From Parasphingorhabdus halotolerans (GTDB taxonomy: Bacteria > Pseudomonadota > Alphaproteobacteria > Sphingomonadales > Sphingomonadaceae), in assembly GCF_012516475.1 (NCBI RefSeq), contig NZ_CP051217.1:1798001-1862000 (forward strand): a stretch of 64,000 nucleotides of DNA, read 5' to 3'. This document shows, piece after piece, positions 51,146-58,757 of this stretch. Each line of letters begins with the position of its first letter. Within the stretch, counting starts at the first letter, position 1. The notes under the pieces are model-generated. The model saw only the letters and a list, made by a program, of their open reading frames with translations. It made no database searches and was not told the origin of the DNA. The position numbers and the translations under genes are program-made.

Positions 51146-51685
51146 ATGGGTTCCGTCGTTTCCGTAAATCGCGACAAGCTCCATCAATTTAGCAAGGCCA
51201 GCGGACGGCAAATCACACTTGTGACCGGCAAAGGTGTGTTGGGCGATGCCCATTGCGGGGAAACCGTTCAACATCGCTCGAGAGTTGCCAAAGACCCAAG
51301 CCAACCCAATCTCCGGCAAGTGCACCTCATCCACGAAGAGCTATTTGCCGAGCTGCGCGAGAAGGGTTTTGCAATCGCGCCGGGTGACCTTGGCGAGAAT
51401 ATAACTACCCGGAACATCGATTTGTTGGGATTACCCCGTGGTACGAAACTGAAAATCGGAGCCGATGCGATCATTGAAATCACCGGGTTGCGCAATCCAT
51501 GCCTGCAACTTGACCGGTTCTCCAAAGGCTTGATGCAAGCGGTGCTTAGTCGCGACGAAAATAGTCAACTCATCCGAAAAGCCGGAGTGATGGCGATTGT
51601 GGAAAGGGGTGGAACAATTTCCATCGGCGACCAGATCAACTTGGAATTGCCGCCCGCCCCTCGTATCGCACTCAACGTGGTCTAG
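51146..51685 (+). CDS. MOSC domain protein
   Basis: 179 residues. The MOSC fold (molybdenum cofactor sulfurase C-terminal domain), with V-H-L-I-H-E-E-L, L-G-E-N-I-T-T-R-N-I-D-L-L-G-L-P-R-G, I-E-I-T-G-L-R-N-P-C-L-Q-L-D (conserved Cys) and G-V-M-A-I-V-E-R-G-G-T-I. MOSC proteins handle molybdenum cofactor, N-hydroxylated compounds or sulfur; the exact role is unknown. It probably shares a transcript with the lipoprotein upstream. Confidence 0.8.
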   Translation: MGSVVSVNRDKLHQFSKASGRQITLVTGKGVLGDAHCGETVQHRSRVAKDPSQPNLRQVHLIHEELFAELREKGFAIAPGDLGENITTRNIDLLGLPRGTKLKIGADAIIEITGLRNPCLQLDRFSKGLMQAVLSRDENSQLIRKAGVMAIVERGGTISIGDQINLELPPAPRIALNVV

Positions 51686-51712
51686 TCGCAGATCAAGAGC
51701 GTGGATAACGAC

Positions 51713-51740
51713 GTCCTTCGACAAGCTCGGGACGAACGGG
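51713..51740. repeat. CTTCGACAAGCTCGGGACGAACGGG repeat, partial copy
   Basis: 28 bp that match one arm of the dispersed repeat seen at 4774, 12559 and 26004. It lies between the MOSC gene and the convergent helicase gene. Confidence 0.6.
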
Positions 51741-51778
51741 CTTCAATTTACTATCCATAAACCAAGCGCGAAATGAGC

Positions 51779-53188
51779 TTACCGATTGAGTTTGGCATCC
51801 AGAAAACCGGGAACCGGACCGTTCCAACCTTCGGAATCTTCATCCTCGACAGGAGTCGCCAGTGCCGGCGCAGGTTTCCGGCTGGCTTTTTCAGATCTGG
51901 CCTTTACCGGTTTTGCAGTTTCAGATTTTGCCTCATACGGCTGTTCTGATTTTTCCGGTTTACGATCATGATCTGTTTCAACCGGTTTCTTGGCTGGTTT
52001 TTCAAACTTGTTCTTGCCAGCATCCTTGGGCTTGCCATCGTGCTTCGCCGCTGGCTTCTTACCGGATTTGATCGATTTGGCATCACGCACCGGCAATTTC
52101 ATGCCCGTCAGTTTCTCGATACTATCAACATGCTCGGCATCGCGATTGGTAACGAACGTGATCGCAATGCCCGTTGCGCCTGCGCGCCCTGTCCGGCCAA
52201 TCCGGTGGATATAATCATCGGGATGCCAGGGAATATCGTAGTTCACGACATGGCTCACACCCTTGATGTCGAGTCCGCGCGCTGCGACGTCAGAGGCACA
52301 TAATATGTTGATGTCACCAGACTTGAATCGCTCCAGTTCCGCCAACCGCGAGCTCTGGTCCATGTCGCCGTGAATTTGCCCGGCATCAAAACCATCCTTG
52401 CGCATGCTCTCGCACAAATCACGGACTTCGGTTTTGCGGTTGCAAAAGATGATTGCCGTATCGACGCCTTCATTGTCGAGAATATCATAGAGCAGCTTGC
52501 GCTTGGCTTTTGGCGCGATGTTGATGATCGACTGTTCGATAGACGTATTGGCCGTCGCCGGTCGCGACACTTCGATATATTTGGGATTGTTGAGAAACTG
52601 GTCGGAGAGTTTTTTAATCGGCGGTGGCATCGTCGCGGAAAACAGCATCGTCTGACGGGTTGCCGGCAGCTTGGAGCAAATTTCCTCGATATCGGGAATA
52701 AATCCCATATCGAGCATTCGGTCTGCCTCGTCGATCACAAGCAATTCACAACCCGACATCAGGATGCGTCCGCGTTCGAACAAGTCCATCAACCGCCCCG
52801 GAGTGGCGATTAAAACATCCACGCCCTTTTCCAGATCCTTGATCTGGTCACCCATCGAAACACCGCCGATCAGCAAGGCCATGCTGAGATTATGATGCTT
52901 GCCATATTTCTCGAAATTCTCTGCGACTTGCGCTGCCAGTTCGCGCGTTGGTTCCAGAATCAGCGAACGCGGCATTCTTGCCCGCGAACGTCCGTGCGCC
53001 AGAATATCGATCATCGGCAGCACGAAACTGGCGGTCTTGCCCGTGCCGGTTTGCGCAATACCGATAATATCCTTCATCATCAGAACCGGAGGAATGGCCT
53101 GCGCCTGGATGGGCGTTGGCTCATCATAGCCGGCATCCGCTATGGATTTCAAAAGTTCGTCGGAGAGGCCGAGGTCGGCAAATTTCAT
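51779..53188 (-). CDS. DEAD-box RNA helicase (RhlE-like)
   Basis: 469 residues. It carries F-A-D-L-G-L (Q-motif Phe), P-T-P-I-Q, A-Q-T-G-T-G-K-T (motif I), P-T-R-E-L-A (Ia), V-I-D-E-A-D-R-M (II), S-A-T (III), R-G-L-D-I-K and H-R-I-G-R-T-G-R-A-G (VI). The tail of ~100 residues is rich in Lys, Pro and Glu, as in RhlE/CsdA-type helicases. It is likely to act in ribosome assembly or mRNA turnover. The start at 53188 (MKFADLGL) has GGAA upstream; the longer frame to 53224 is unlikely. Confidence 0.9.
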   Translation of the reverse strand: MKFADLGLSDELLKSIADAGYDEPTPIQAQAIPPVLMMKDIIGIAQTGTGKTASFVLPMIDILAHGRSRARMPRSLILEPTRELAAQVAENFEKYGKHHNLSMALLIGGVSMGDQIKDLEKGVDVLIATPGRLMDLFERGRILMSGCELLVIDEADRMLDMGFIPDIEEICSKLPATRQTMLFSATMPPPIKKLSDQFLNNPKYIEVSRPATANTSIEQSIINIAPKAKRKLLYDILDNEGVDTAIIFCNRKTEVRDLCESMRKDGFDAGQIHGDMDQSSRLAELERFKSGDINILCASDVAARGLDIKGVSHVVNYDIPWHPDDYIHRIGRTGRAGATGIAITFVTNRDAEHVDSIEKLTGMKLPVRDAKSIKSGKKPAAKHDGKPKDAGKNKFEKPAKKPVETDHDRKPEKSEQPYEAKSETAKPVKARSEKASRKPAPALATPVEDEDSEGWNGPVPGFLDAKLNR

Positions 53189-53346
53189 ATTGATTCCGGA
53201 AGTTTGGTCAGTGCCTGATAGCACTGGATTGACGCATGTTACTGATACGCTGGTTTACTGGTCGCTCGATGGGTGCAAAAGCCGGTTTTGTCAAGCTATC
53301 TGGTGCCGCCTCGCACCCAAGCAGATTTCACAATTGGCCCAAAAAG

Positions 53347-53877
53347 CTATTTCCGGACGAGTTCACGGAATCGATCAATCTCACACTTTGAGCCAGTCCG
53401 ACTGTGCAAGATATCGCGGTCCGCACAGATTTTTCCATCCCCGGATTTCTCCATATAGAAACCGGAATAGAAACTGCGCGCCTGACATTTTTTTTCGAGC
53501 CGCGCGCGAATCCGTTTGCGGTCCTTGGTAATCAGGTCAAGCTCTCTGCCTTCATAGAGCTGCACGCCTAAAATATTCGTCATCGGCAGGCATTTGCCAA
53601 TTTTCTTTTCCTCGTAAACCGGGGGCGAAGAATTTCGCTGAATATCCGCGAGTGGCATAGTCAATGCCGGGCGACGCCGGGGTACCCGGATAATCACCCG
53701 CTTCTCGATACGCACCTGCGCATATCGATCGAACCGGGGCGGGACATAGTGGCCCTCATCCTGGCCCGTTGAACCACTATCTGACAAAGATGATGGCGCA
53801 TCCTGCGCAGGTAATGCCGCCGGTGCCGGTGCCACCGGGATAGCAAGCAACAATAGTGCAGAAAGCGAAAGACTCAC
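53347..53877 (-). CDS. exported protein of unknown function
   Basis: 176 residues with a short signal peptide (A-L-P-A), a variable Ser/Asp-rich part, then a basic domain with V-I-I-R-V-P-R-R-R-P, I-G-K-C-L-P-M-T-N-I-L-G-V-Q, C-Q-A-R-S-F-Y-S-G-F-Y-M and K-I-C-A-D-R-D. Cysteines are at regular places, as in periplasmic proteins. The start is GTG at 53877 with AAGG before it. I recognise no domain. It follows a 50-residue gene by 9 bp, so the two may form an operon. Confidence 0.6.
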   Translation of the reverse strand: MSLSLSALLLLAIPVAPAPAALPAQDAPSSLSDSGSTGQDEGHYVPPRFDRYAQVRIEKRVIIRVPRRRPALTMPLADIQRNSSPPVYEEKKIGKCLPMTNILGVQLYEGRELDLITKDRKRIRARLEKKCQARSFYSGFYMEKSGDGKICADRDILHSRTGSKCEIDRFRELVRK

Positions 53878-53886
53878 CAGAAACCC

Positions 53887-54039
53887 TTATTTGTCATTGG
53901 CGCGGCTATACCAGTAACGATTGAACACTTGATGAACTGGCCTTCCCGTACGATTAGTCGCGGGAATATATTCCACCATTTCAAGTTTTTGCGCAAGAGT
54001 TTGGATTTCTGGAGATTCCTGTTTCACTATCGCGCTCAT
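53887..54039 (-). CDS. 50-residue protein of unknown function
   Basis: MSAIVKQESPEIQTLAQKLE continues with M-V-E-Y-I-P-A-T-N-R-T-G-R-P-V-H-Q-V-F-N-R-Y-W. The frame is open further upstream, but AGGAAG lies just before this ATG at 54039, and the longer frame runs antisense to the FAD dehydrogenase. Being soluble and basic with a Y-W near the end, it could be a small regulator or a domain fragment. The spacing to the exported protein supports co-transcription. Confidence 0.5.
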   Translation of the reverse strand: MSAIVKQESPEIQTLAQKLEMVEYIPATNRTGRPVHQVFNRYWYSRANDK

Positions 54040-54084
54040 GCTTCCTATTTGATAGGGAAGTGAATATCTGCTTTGGAGAAACTC

Positions 54085-55533
54085 ATGTCTGATAGCCGGG
54101 ACTGGCTGCAAGAAATATCCGCCTGTGTCGGGCCCAAGGGCCTGACAATGGATGCCGAGGATATGGCACCCTGGCTGACCGACTGGCGTGGAAGATATAC
54201 CGGATCGGCCCAGGCTCTGGTGTCCCCGGCATCGACGCGGGAAGTCGCTCAAGTCGTCAAAATTGCCAATGCGCATGCAATCGCGATTGTCCCGCAAGGC
54301 GGGAATAGCGGCATGGTCGGCGGCGCTACGCCGGATCAAAGCGGCGAATCGATAATCCTATCGCTGCGCCGGATGAACACTATCCGCAGTGTTAGCCCGT
54401 GCGATCAGCTCGCGGTTTGCGATGCCGGCGTCATCCTGCAAAATTTTCACGAAGCACTGGCGGAGCACGGCCAGCGCTTCCCGCTGACTTTGGGCGGCAA
54501 AGGCTCTGCAACCATAGGAGGGTTGGTATCGACGAACGCAGGCGGTACACAGGTGCTGCGCCACGGCACAATGCGATCGCTGGTTGCCGGTATCGAAGCC
54601 GTCTTGCCCGACGGCAGTATATTGAACAGCCTGGCAGCGCTCAAAAAAGACAATCGCGGTTATGATCTCAAACAGCTGCTTATCGGCGGTGAAGGCACTT
54701 TGGGCATTGTAACTGCCGCGACGCTGAAAACCGTTCCCGCGCTGGTTGATCGCTGTGTCACATGGGTCGGCGTGAAGACGCCACAGGCGGCCTATGCGCT
54801 GTTCCAGTTTCTCAACGCTCGCGAAAGCCAGTCGCTGGAAGGGTTTGAAATCATCCCGGCGACTTGCCTTGACTCGGTTCTGGAGCATATTCCCGGCACC
54901 AGAGCGCCGCTCGCGCAGCCGTCTGCGTGGAATGTATTAATCGAGATAACGCGCGACCAGCACGACGCGACTGATCCCCGAATCACTGCCGAAACTTTGC
55001 TGGAAAAAGCGTTTGAAGAGAATCTTGCGCAAGACGCAGCCTTTGCATCCAACGAAACCCAGGCCGAGGCCTTCTGGAAAATTCGCGATTCAATCGCTGA
55101 AGCCGAACGCGCGGCCGGGCCCGCCCTGCAACATGACATCAGCGTTCCGATCAGTAAAATGGCAGATTTTATCACCGAATCGACGCCCATCATGGAAGCA
55201 AAATTCCCCGGCACCGAAGTGGCTGCCTTTGGCCATATGGGTGACGGCAACGTGCATTATCATGTCAAAGCGCCACCCGGCGCGGCTGGCACCGGCTGGA
55301 CTCTGGAATATGCGGCCAAGATAACGCCGATGGTTCATGATCTCGTCGTAGCAGCGGGCGGCTCTATTTCAGCCGAACATGGCATCGGTCAAAACAAGCG
55401 GGCCGAACTTGGCCGATTGTCTGACAAAGCCCAGCTACTGGCCTTACAGGCGATAAAATCTGCTATTGATCCCAAGAATATTATGAATCCAGGCAAACTA
55501 GTTCCCCTTGCGTCAGAACAGCGAGCCTCTTAA
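54085..55533 (+). CDS. FAD-linked 2-hydroxyacid dehydrogenase
   Basis: About 482 residues of the FAD_binding_4/GlcD family, which includes D-2-hydroxyglutarate, D-lactate and glycolate dehydrogenases. FAD site: P-Q-G-G-N-S-G-M-V-G-G and G-K-G-S-A-T-I-G-G-L-V-S-T-N-A-G-G. C-terminal catalytic region: F-G-H-M-G-D-G-N-V-H-Y-H-V (metal/His) and S-A-E-H-G-I-G-Q-N-K-R. The G-H-M-G-D-G-N pattern fits D-2-hydroxyglutarate dehydrogenases best. The ATG at 54085 has GGAG before it. Confidence 0.85.
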   Translation: MSDSRDWLQEISACVGPKGLTMDAEDMAPWLTDWRGRYTGSAQALVSPASTREVAQVVKIANAHAIAIVPQGGNSGMVGGATPDQSGESIILSLRRMNTIRSVSPCDQLAVCDAGVILQNFHEALAEHGQRFPLTLGGKGSATIGGLVSTNAGGTQVLRHGTMRSLVAGIEAVLPDGSILNSLAALKKDNRGYDLKQLLIGGEGTLGIVTAATLKTVPALVDRCVTWVGVKTPQAAYALFQFLNARESQSLEGFEIIPATCLDSVLEHIPGTRAPLAQPSAWNVLIEITRDQHDATDPRITAETLLEKAFEENLAQDAAFASNETQAEAFWKIRDSIAEAERAAGPALQHDISVPISKMADFITESTPIMEAKFPGTEVAAFGHMGDGNVHYHVKAPPGAAGTGWTLEYAAKITPMVHDLVVAAGGSISAEHGIGQNKRAELGRLSDKAQLLALQAIKSAIDPKNIMNPGKLVPLASEQRAS

Positions 55534-55578
55534 AGCAGACGCAACTGTTTATTTTCAATTGACCCGGAGAGACATTTT

Positions 55579-56364
55579 ATGGCCAGCGCGCCCCAACAAC
55601 AAGCTTTACCCATGTTCTACAAAGACCTGGTGCCGCTCAACAGCAATGATCACAAAAAATGGAAAGTGAAAGGCTTTGATAATGCCGCTTTCATGCAAAG
55701 CCAGCATGCCATTCCGATCACTATTGATGAATTTGCCAGCGCCGGACGCAACTACCCAATCGTCTTCTCGACCGGGGAGAATACTGTCCCCTTGATATTG
55801 ATGGGCCTCAACGAAGGCGTAAACACTTTCATGGACGATGACGGCAAGTTCAATCAGCCAGCCTATGTGCCCGCTTATGTTCGCCGCTATCCATTCCTGC
55901 TCGCCAAATTGCGCCCGGATGCTGACGAGCTATCGCTTTGCTTTGATCCGACAACAGAAGCACTTGGCGAGTACAAAGAAGGCGATCCGCTGTTCGACAA
56001 AGATCAGCCGACTGACACCACCAAAGGTATTTTGGAATTTTGCGAGCAGTTCGAACAAGCTGGTCAGCGCACCGGCCAGTTCATGGAAGAGCTTAATAAA
56101 ATGGATCTGCTGATGGAAGGTGAAGTTTCGATTCAGCAAACCGGAGTCGAAAAACCTTATGTCTATCGCGGTTTCAAGATGGTGAACGAAGAAAAATTGC
56201 GTGATTTGCGTGGCGATGAACTGCGTAAGATCAACCAGAACGGCATACTGCCGCTTATCTATTCGCATCTCTTCTCGCTGCAGATCATGCGTGAAGTTTT
56301 TGCCAAGCAGGTGGAAGCCGGCAAAGTGCCTCAGGTAACTGAAGCGCCCGCCGTCCCTAGCTAG
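55579..56364 (+). CDS. SapC family protein
   Basis: 261 residues with the SapC-like pattern: H-A-I-P-I-T-I-D-E-F, Y-P-I-V-F-S, V-P-A-Y-V-R-R-Y-P-F and L-R-D-L-R-G-D-E-L-R-K-I. The name comes from an S-layer-associated protein; in sphingomonads and Caulobacter the family is often near TonB receptors or tryptophan halogenases, but not here. The function is unknown. It is preceded by GGAG. Confidence 0.85.
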   Translation: MASAPQQQALPMFYKDLVPLNSNDHKKWKVKGFDNAAFMQSQHAIPITIDEFASAGRNYPIVFSTGENTVPLILMGLNEGVNTFMDDDGKFNQPAYVPAYVRRYPFLLAKLRPDADELSLCFDPTTEALGEYKEGDPLFDKDQPTDTTKGILEFCEQFEQAGQRTGQFMEELNKMDLLMEGEVSIQQTGVEKPYVYRGFKMVNEEKLRDLRGDELRKINQNGILPLIYSHLFSLQIMREVFAKQVEAGKVPQVTEAPAVPS

Positions 56365-56416
56365 AATCAAGGATTAGTCCCGAAACACAGAGACATCATA
56401 ATTGGGAGAAATCGCA

Positions 56417-56950
56417 ATGAACCAGCGCAGTAACTATAGCACCACAGCAATATGGTTTCACTGGATTATTGCGATTTTGATTATAACCAATATCGGACTT
56501 GCCGAATTTACCGAGGATATGAGCCGCGAAGCACGCGGCCCCTATATGGACTATCATAAAGCCATCGGGATCACGATTTTGTTTCTGTCGATTGGACGAC
56601 TCGGGTGGCGGCTCGGCCATAAACCACCACCGTTGCCCGCGAATATGCCGGGTTGGCAGACGTTACTCTCCAAAATTAGCCATGTATTATTTTATGTGTT
56701 GATGATTGGCCTGCCAATCGGTGGCTGGTTGTGGATGTCCACCTATCCCGCCCCGTTCAGCTATTTTGGGTTGTTTGAGGTGCCGATGCTTCCGGTCGAA
56801 GGAAACAAGGCGTTGGGCGAGGCGCTGCACGAAGGGCATAAGCTGGGCGGGAAAATCATGCTTGGTTTGGTCGTTTTGCATCTGCTGGCCGTCGCGAAGC
56901 ATCATCTGGTTGATAAACATAACCTTCTCGCCCGTATGTGGCCTGGGTAG
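56417..56950 (+). CDS. cytochrome b561-type membrane protein
   Basis: 177 residues with four membrane helices. Haem-ligand histidines are visible in W-F-H-W-I-I-A (first helix), Y-H-K-A-I-G-I (second), and the last helices (G-H-K-L-G-G-K and V-L-H-L-L-A-V-A-K-H-H-L-V). This is the bacterial cytochrome b561 (YodB/CybB) type, which carries electrons between quinone and periplasmic partners. GGGAGAAATC lies before the ATG at 56417. Confidence 0.87.
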   Translation: MNQRSNYSTTAIWFHWIIAILIITNIGLAEFTEDMSREARGPYMDYHKAIGITILFLSIGRLGWRLGHKPPPLPANMPGWQTLLSKISHVLFYVLMIGLPIGGWLWMSTYPAPFSYFGLFEVPMLPVEGNKALGEALHEGHKLGGKIMLGLVVLHLLAVAKHHLVDKHNLLARMWPG

Positions 56951-57015
56951 CGACCGGCCAAATGGCTGCAAAAATATTGATCGTTGCTATTTAACAATAT
57001 CGGAAAAATTGTGGT

Positions 57016-57054
57016 TTTGGGGCTTGCAACTGTCCCAAAGAGAGACCACATTAT
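57016..57054 (+). promoter_or_regulatory. candidate promoter/operator of the small-RNA locus
   Basis: TTGCAA (57024-57029), 19 bp, CATTAT (57049-57054). An interrupted dyad, TTTGGG (57016-57021) and CCCAAA (57034-57039), frames the -35, as expected of a regulator site. The predicted start, near 57060, falls exactly at the first stem of the RNA candidate. The 19-bp spacing is long. Confidence 0.35.
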
Positions 57055-57059
57055 GAATC

Positions 57060-57160
57060 GTACCGGCCGGTCTCCCCCGATTGGGCCAGTACCGGTGTTC
57101 TTCGAGAACACCACCTCCCTGAACCTTGACCACCTCGCCCAGAAAGCGAGGTGGTTTTTT
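57060..57160 (+). ncRNA. small-RNA candidate with C-rich loops and intrinsic terminator
   Basis: Three consecutive stems: GTACCGGCC/GGCCAGTAC (57060-57068 with 57084-57092, one mismatch), whose loop contains TCTCCCCC; GGTGTTC/GAACACC (57094-57100 with 57106-57112, loop TTCGA); and the terminator CCACCTCGC/GCGAGGTGG (57130-57138 with 57146-57154), followed by TTTTTT. The single-stranded link between stems 2 and 3 contains ACCTCCCTGAA. Two exposed CUCCC-type motifs, complementary to Shine-Dalgarno sequences, are typical of trans-acting Hfq-dependent small RNAs such as AbcR-like ones. It lies between cytochrome b561 and the convergent amidohydrolase gene. Confidence 0.6.
57130..57160 (+). terminator. 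strong intrinsic terminator
   Basis: A perfect 9-bp stem (CCACCTCGC/GCGAGGTGG) with a 7-base loop, followed directly by six T residues. It ends either the small-RNA candidate or the cytochrome b561 transcript. Confidence 0.9.
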
Positions 57161-57198
57161 CTTGGGCTTTCAAAATCTCGCATCTTAAATTGATAGGC

Positions 57199-58128
57199 TT
57201 ACTCAGCCGCAGCAAGCAAAAATTGACCGTTGATCTGGTCAGCCAGTTTTTCTGCCAAAACCGCGACGTGCCCGATCATGGCTGATAATCCGGCACCCGG
57301 TTCCTGAAGGCTTCCATCAAGATAGCAGCTCCGGTCGATTTCAAGCTGAATCGCATGGATATTATTATCCGGCGCGCTATGGCGCTCCAATATATAGCCG
57401 CCAGCATAGGGATGGTTGAGCGTGGAGCGCAATCCAGCTCGACTGAAATGTCCCATCGCCAGCTCCGAAAAACGCGACCCGGCGCTTCGCCCGAAACGGT
57501 CACCAATGATAATTTGCGGGTTGCTGTTTTGGTCGTCCGGATGATCAAGCGGCGGCATGCTGTGCACATCAAGCAGCATGGCGCAGCCAAATTTCAAGCG
57601 AATCTTTTGCAGAATTCCGGATACATGCCGATGATACGGTTCGTGGCAAGTGTCGATCCGCCTTTCGAGGCTCTCCCAACTCCATTTGCGATGCCATAAA
57701 TTGCCAACTCCGGTTAATCGACGCGGCACCAGGCCCAACCCCCCGCGTACTTTCCGGCTTGGCTTGGGCACCTGCTTTGATGAAAGGCCGATCACCATCT
57801 CGGGATCAATTTCATGGCAGCTACGATTGAGATCGATCCATGCGCGCGGTTTATGAGCGACAATAGCGGCGAAACCCGCCTCGACAGCACCGGTAATTAG
57901 TCGGTCCGCATAGCGGTCCTCAAGCCGCAGCAGACTTTTTGCCGGGACGGCCAGGTTATCCATGATCGCCTGGGGATACACGCGTCCGGCATGCGGAACA
58001 CTCAGCAAAACAGGATATTGCAGCTTGTCGATGTTAAAGTCGGAAAATGGCTTCACGTCGGTTGCGACCCCGGTTAGCTGGCCGTAATTGCCGTTCGTTT
58101 CATCATTTTGCTTCATAATTTTCAACAT
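57199..58128 (-). CDS. N-formylglutamate amidohydrolase family protein
   Basis: 309 residues. FGase fold: S-V-P-H-A-G-R-V-Y-P, L-L-R-L-E-D-R-Y-A-D-R-L, A-W-I-D-L-N-R, then L-L-D-V-H-S-M-P-P and H-A-I-Q-L-E-I-D-R. The His/Asp/Glu residues would bind zinc. The classical enzyme splits N-formyl-L-glutamate in histidine breakdown; no hut genes are nearby, so the real substrate may differ. The start is uncertain: there is no good ribosome site at 58128, and an ATG four codons on is possible. Confidence 0.8.
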   Translation of the reverse strand: MLKIMKQNDETNGNYGQLTGVATDVKPFSDFNIDKLQYPVLLSVPHAGRVYPQAIMDNLAVPAKSLLRLEDRYADRLITGAVEAGFAAIVAHKPRAWIDLNRSCHEIDPEMVIGLSSKQVPKPSRKVRGGLGLVPRRLTGVGNLWHRKWSWESLERRIDTCHEPYHRHVSGILQKIRLKFGCAMLLDVHSMPPLDHPDDQNSNPQIIIGDRFGRSAGSRFSELAMGHFSRAGLRSTLNHPYAGGYILERHSAPDNNIHAIQLEIDRSCYLDGSLQEPGAGLSAMIGHVAVLAEKLADQINGQFLLAAAE

Positions 58129-58182
58129 TTTGCACGTTTGCCAGTAAAAATCACGAAAATGTTAAGGGATTTGCGCATAAGG

Positions 58183-58197
58183 TATGCCTCAGGCATA
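58183..58197. promoter_or_regulatory. short palindrome upstream of cpdR
   Basis: TATGCC-TCA-GGCATA, 35 bp before the cpdR start. It may be an operator or part of the promoter; TATAG and the position fit. This is a sequence observation only. Confidence 0.3.
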
Positions 58198-58231
58198 TAG
58201 TGGCACGAATGATAACGGGACAAGATGACCA

Positions 58232-58609
58232 ATGATTAGAATTCTCCTGGCAGAAGATGAAACCGCCATGCGGGAGCACCTTACCCGTGCCCTTCAGAAA
58301 GCCAATTATGAAGTCGTGGCGGTGGATCGCGGCACCGCTGCAATTCCGTTGTTGGAAGCGCAGGAGTTTGATTTGTTGCTCACCGATATTGTGATGCCAG
58401 AAATGGATGGAATTGAGCTGGCCCAGCAATGTGCGACGCTTTCCCCCGGCACGCAGGTGATGTTCATCACCGGATTTTCGGGTGTCACCTTGCGTGCCGG
58501 AGAATCCGTTCCCAAGGCCAAAATTCTTTCAAAACCATTCCACTTGCGAGATCTCGTTCTGGAAGTTCAGCGGATGTTTGAACCCGATAGTATCAGCGAC
58601 CTGAATTAA
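58232..58609 (+). CDS. cpdR: single-domain response regulator CpdR
   Basis: 125 residues, a lone receiver. Acidic pair Glu8-Asp9, phospho-acceptor Asp52 in L-L-T-D-I-V-M-P-E-M-D-G, then I-T-G-F-S-G-V and S-K-P-F-H-L. The M-I-R-I-L-L-A-E-D-E-T start and the I-T-G-F-S-G segment are typical of CpdR, which in its unphosphorylated form primes ClpXP to degrade CtrA-pathway and other substrates during the alphaproteobacterial cell cycle. It is usually followed by a tRNA-Val, as here. Confidence 0.9.
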   Translation: MIRILLAEDETAMREHLTRALQKANYEVVAVDRGTAAIPLLEAQEFDLLLTDIVMPEMDGIELAQQCATLSPGTQVMFITGFSGVTLRAGESVPKAKILSKPFHLRDLVLEVQRMFEPDSISDLN

Positions 58610-58652
58610 GTCTTGCGCGGATAAGGCCGTCTGGCTAGACGGCCCTCAGTGT

Positions 58653-58727
58653 GGGCGTATAGCTCAGTGGTAGAGCACTTCGTTGACATCGAAGGGGTCG
58701 GGAGTTCAACTCTCTCTACGCCCACCA
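58653..58727 (+). tRNA. tRNA-Val (GAC anticodon)
   Basis: 75 nt with an encoded 3' CCA. The acceptor GGGCGTA pairs with TACGCCC, the D arm contains AGCTCAGTGGTAGAGC, the anticodon loop is TTGACAT with GAC, and the T arm contains GTTCAACTC. All stems close. Confidence 0.95.
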
Positions 58728-58757
58728 TTTTTCCCTTATTCGAAATAGTGACCTGGT

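Noticed and set aside
56984..57193. 69-codon plus-strand frame across the small-RNA candidate
   Set aside because: It spans three RNA stems and the terminator and has no ribosome site; the structure explains the sequence better.
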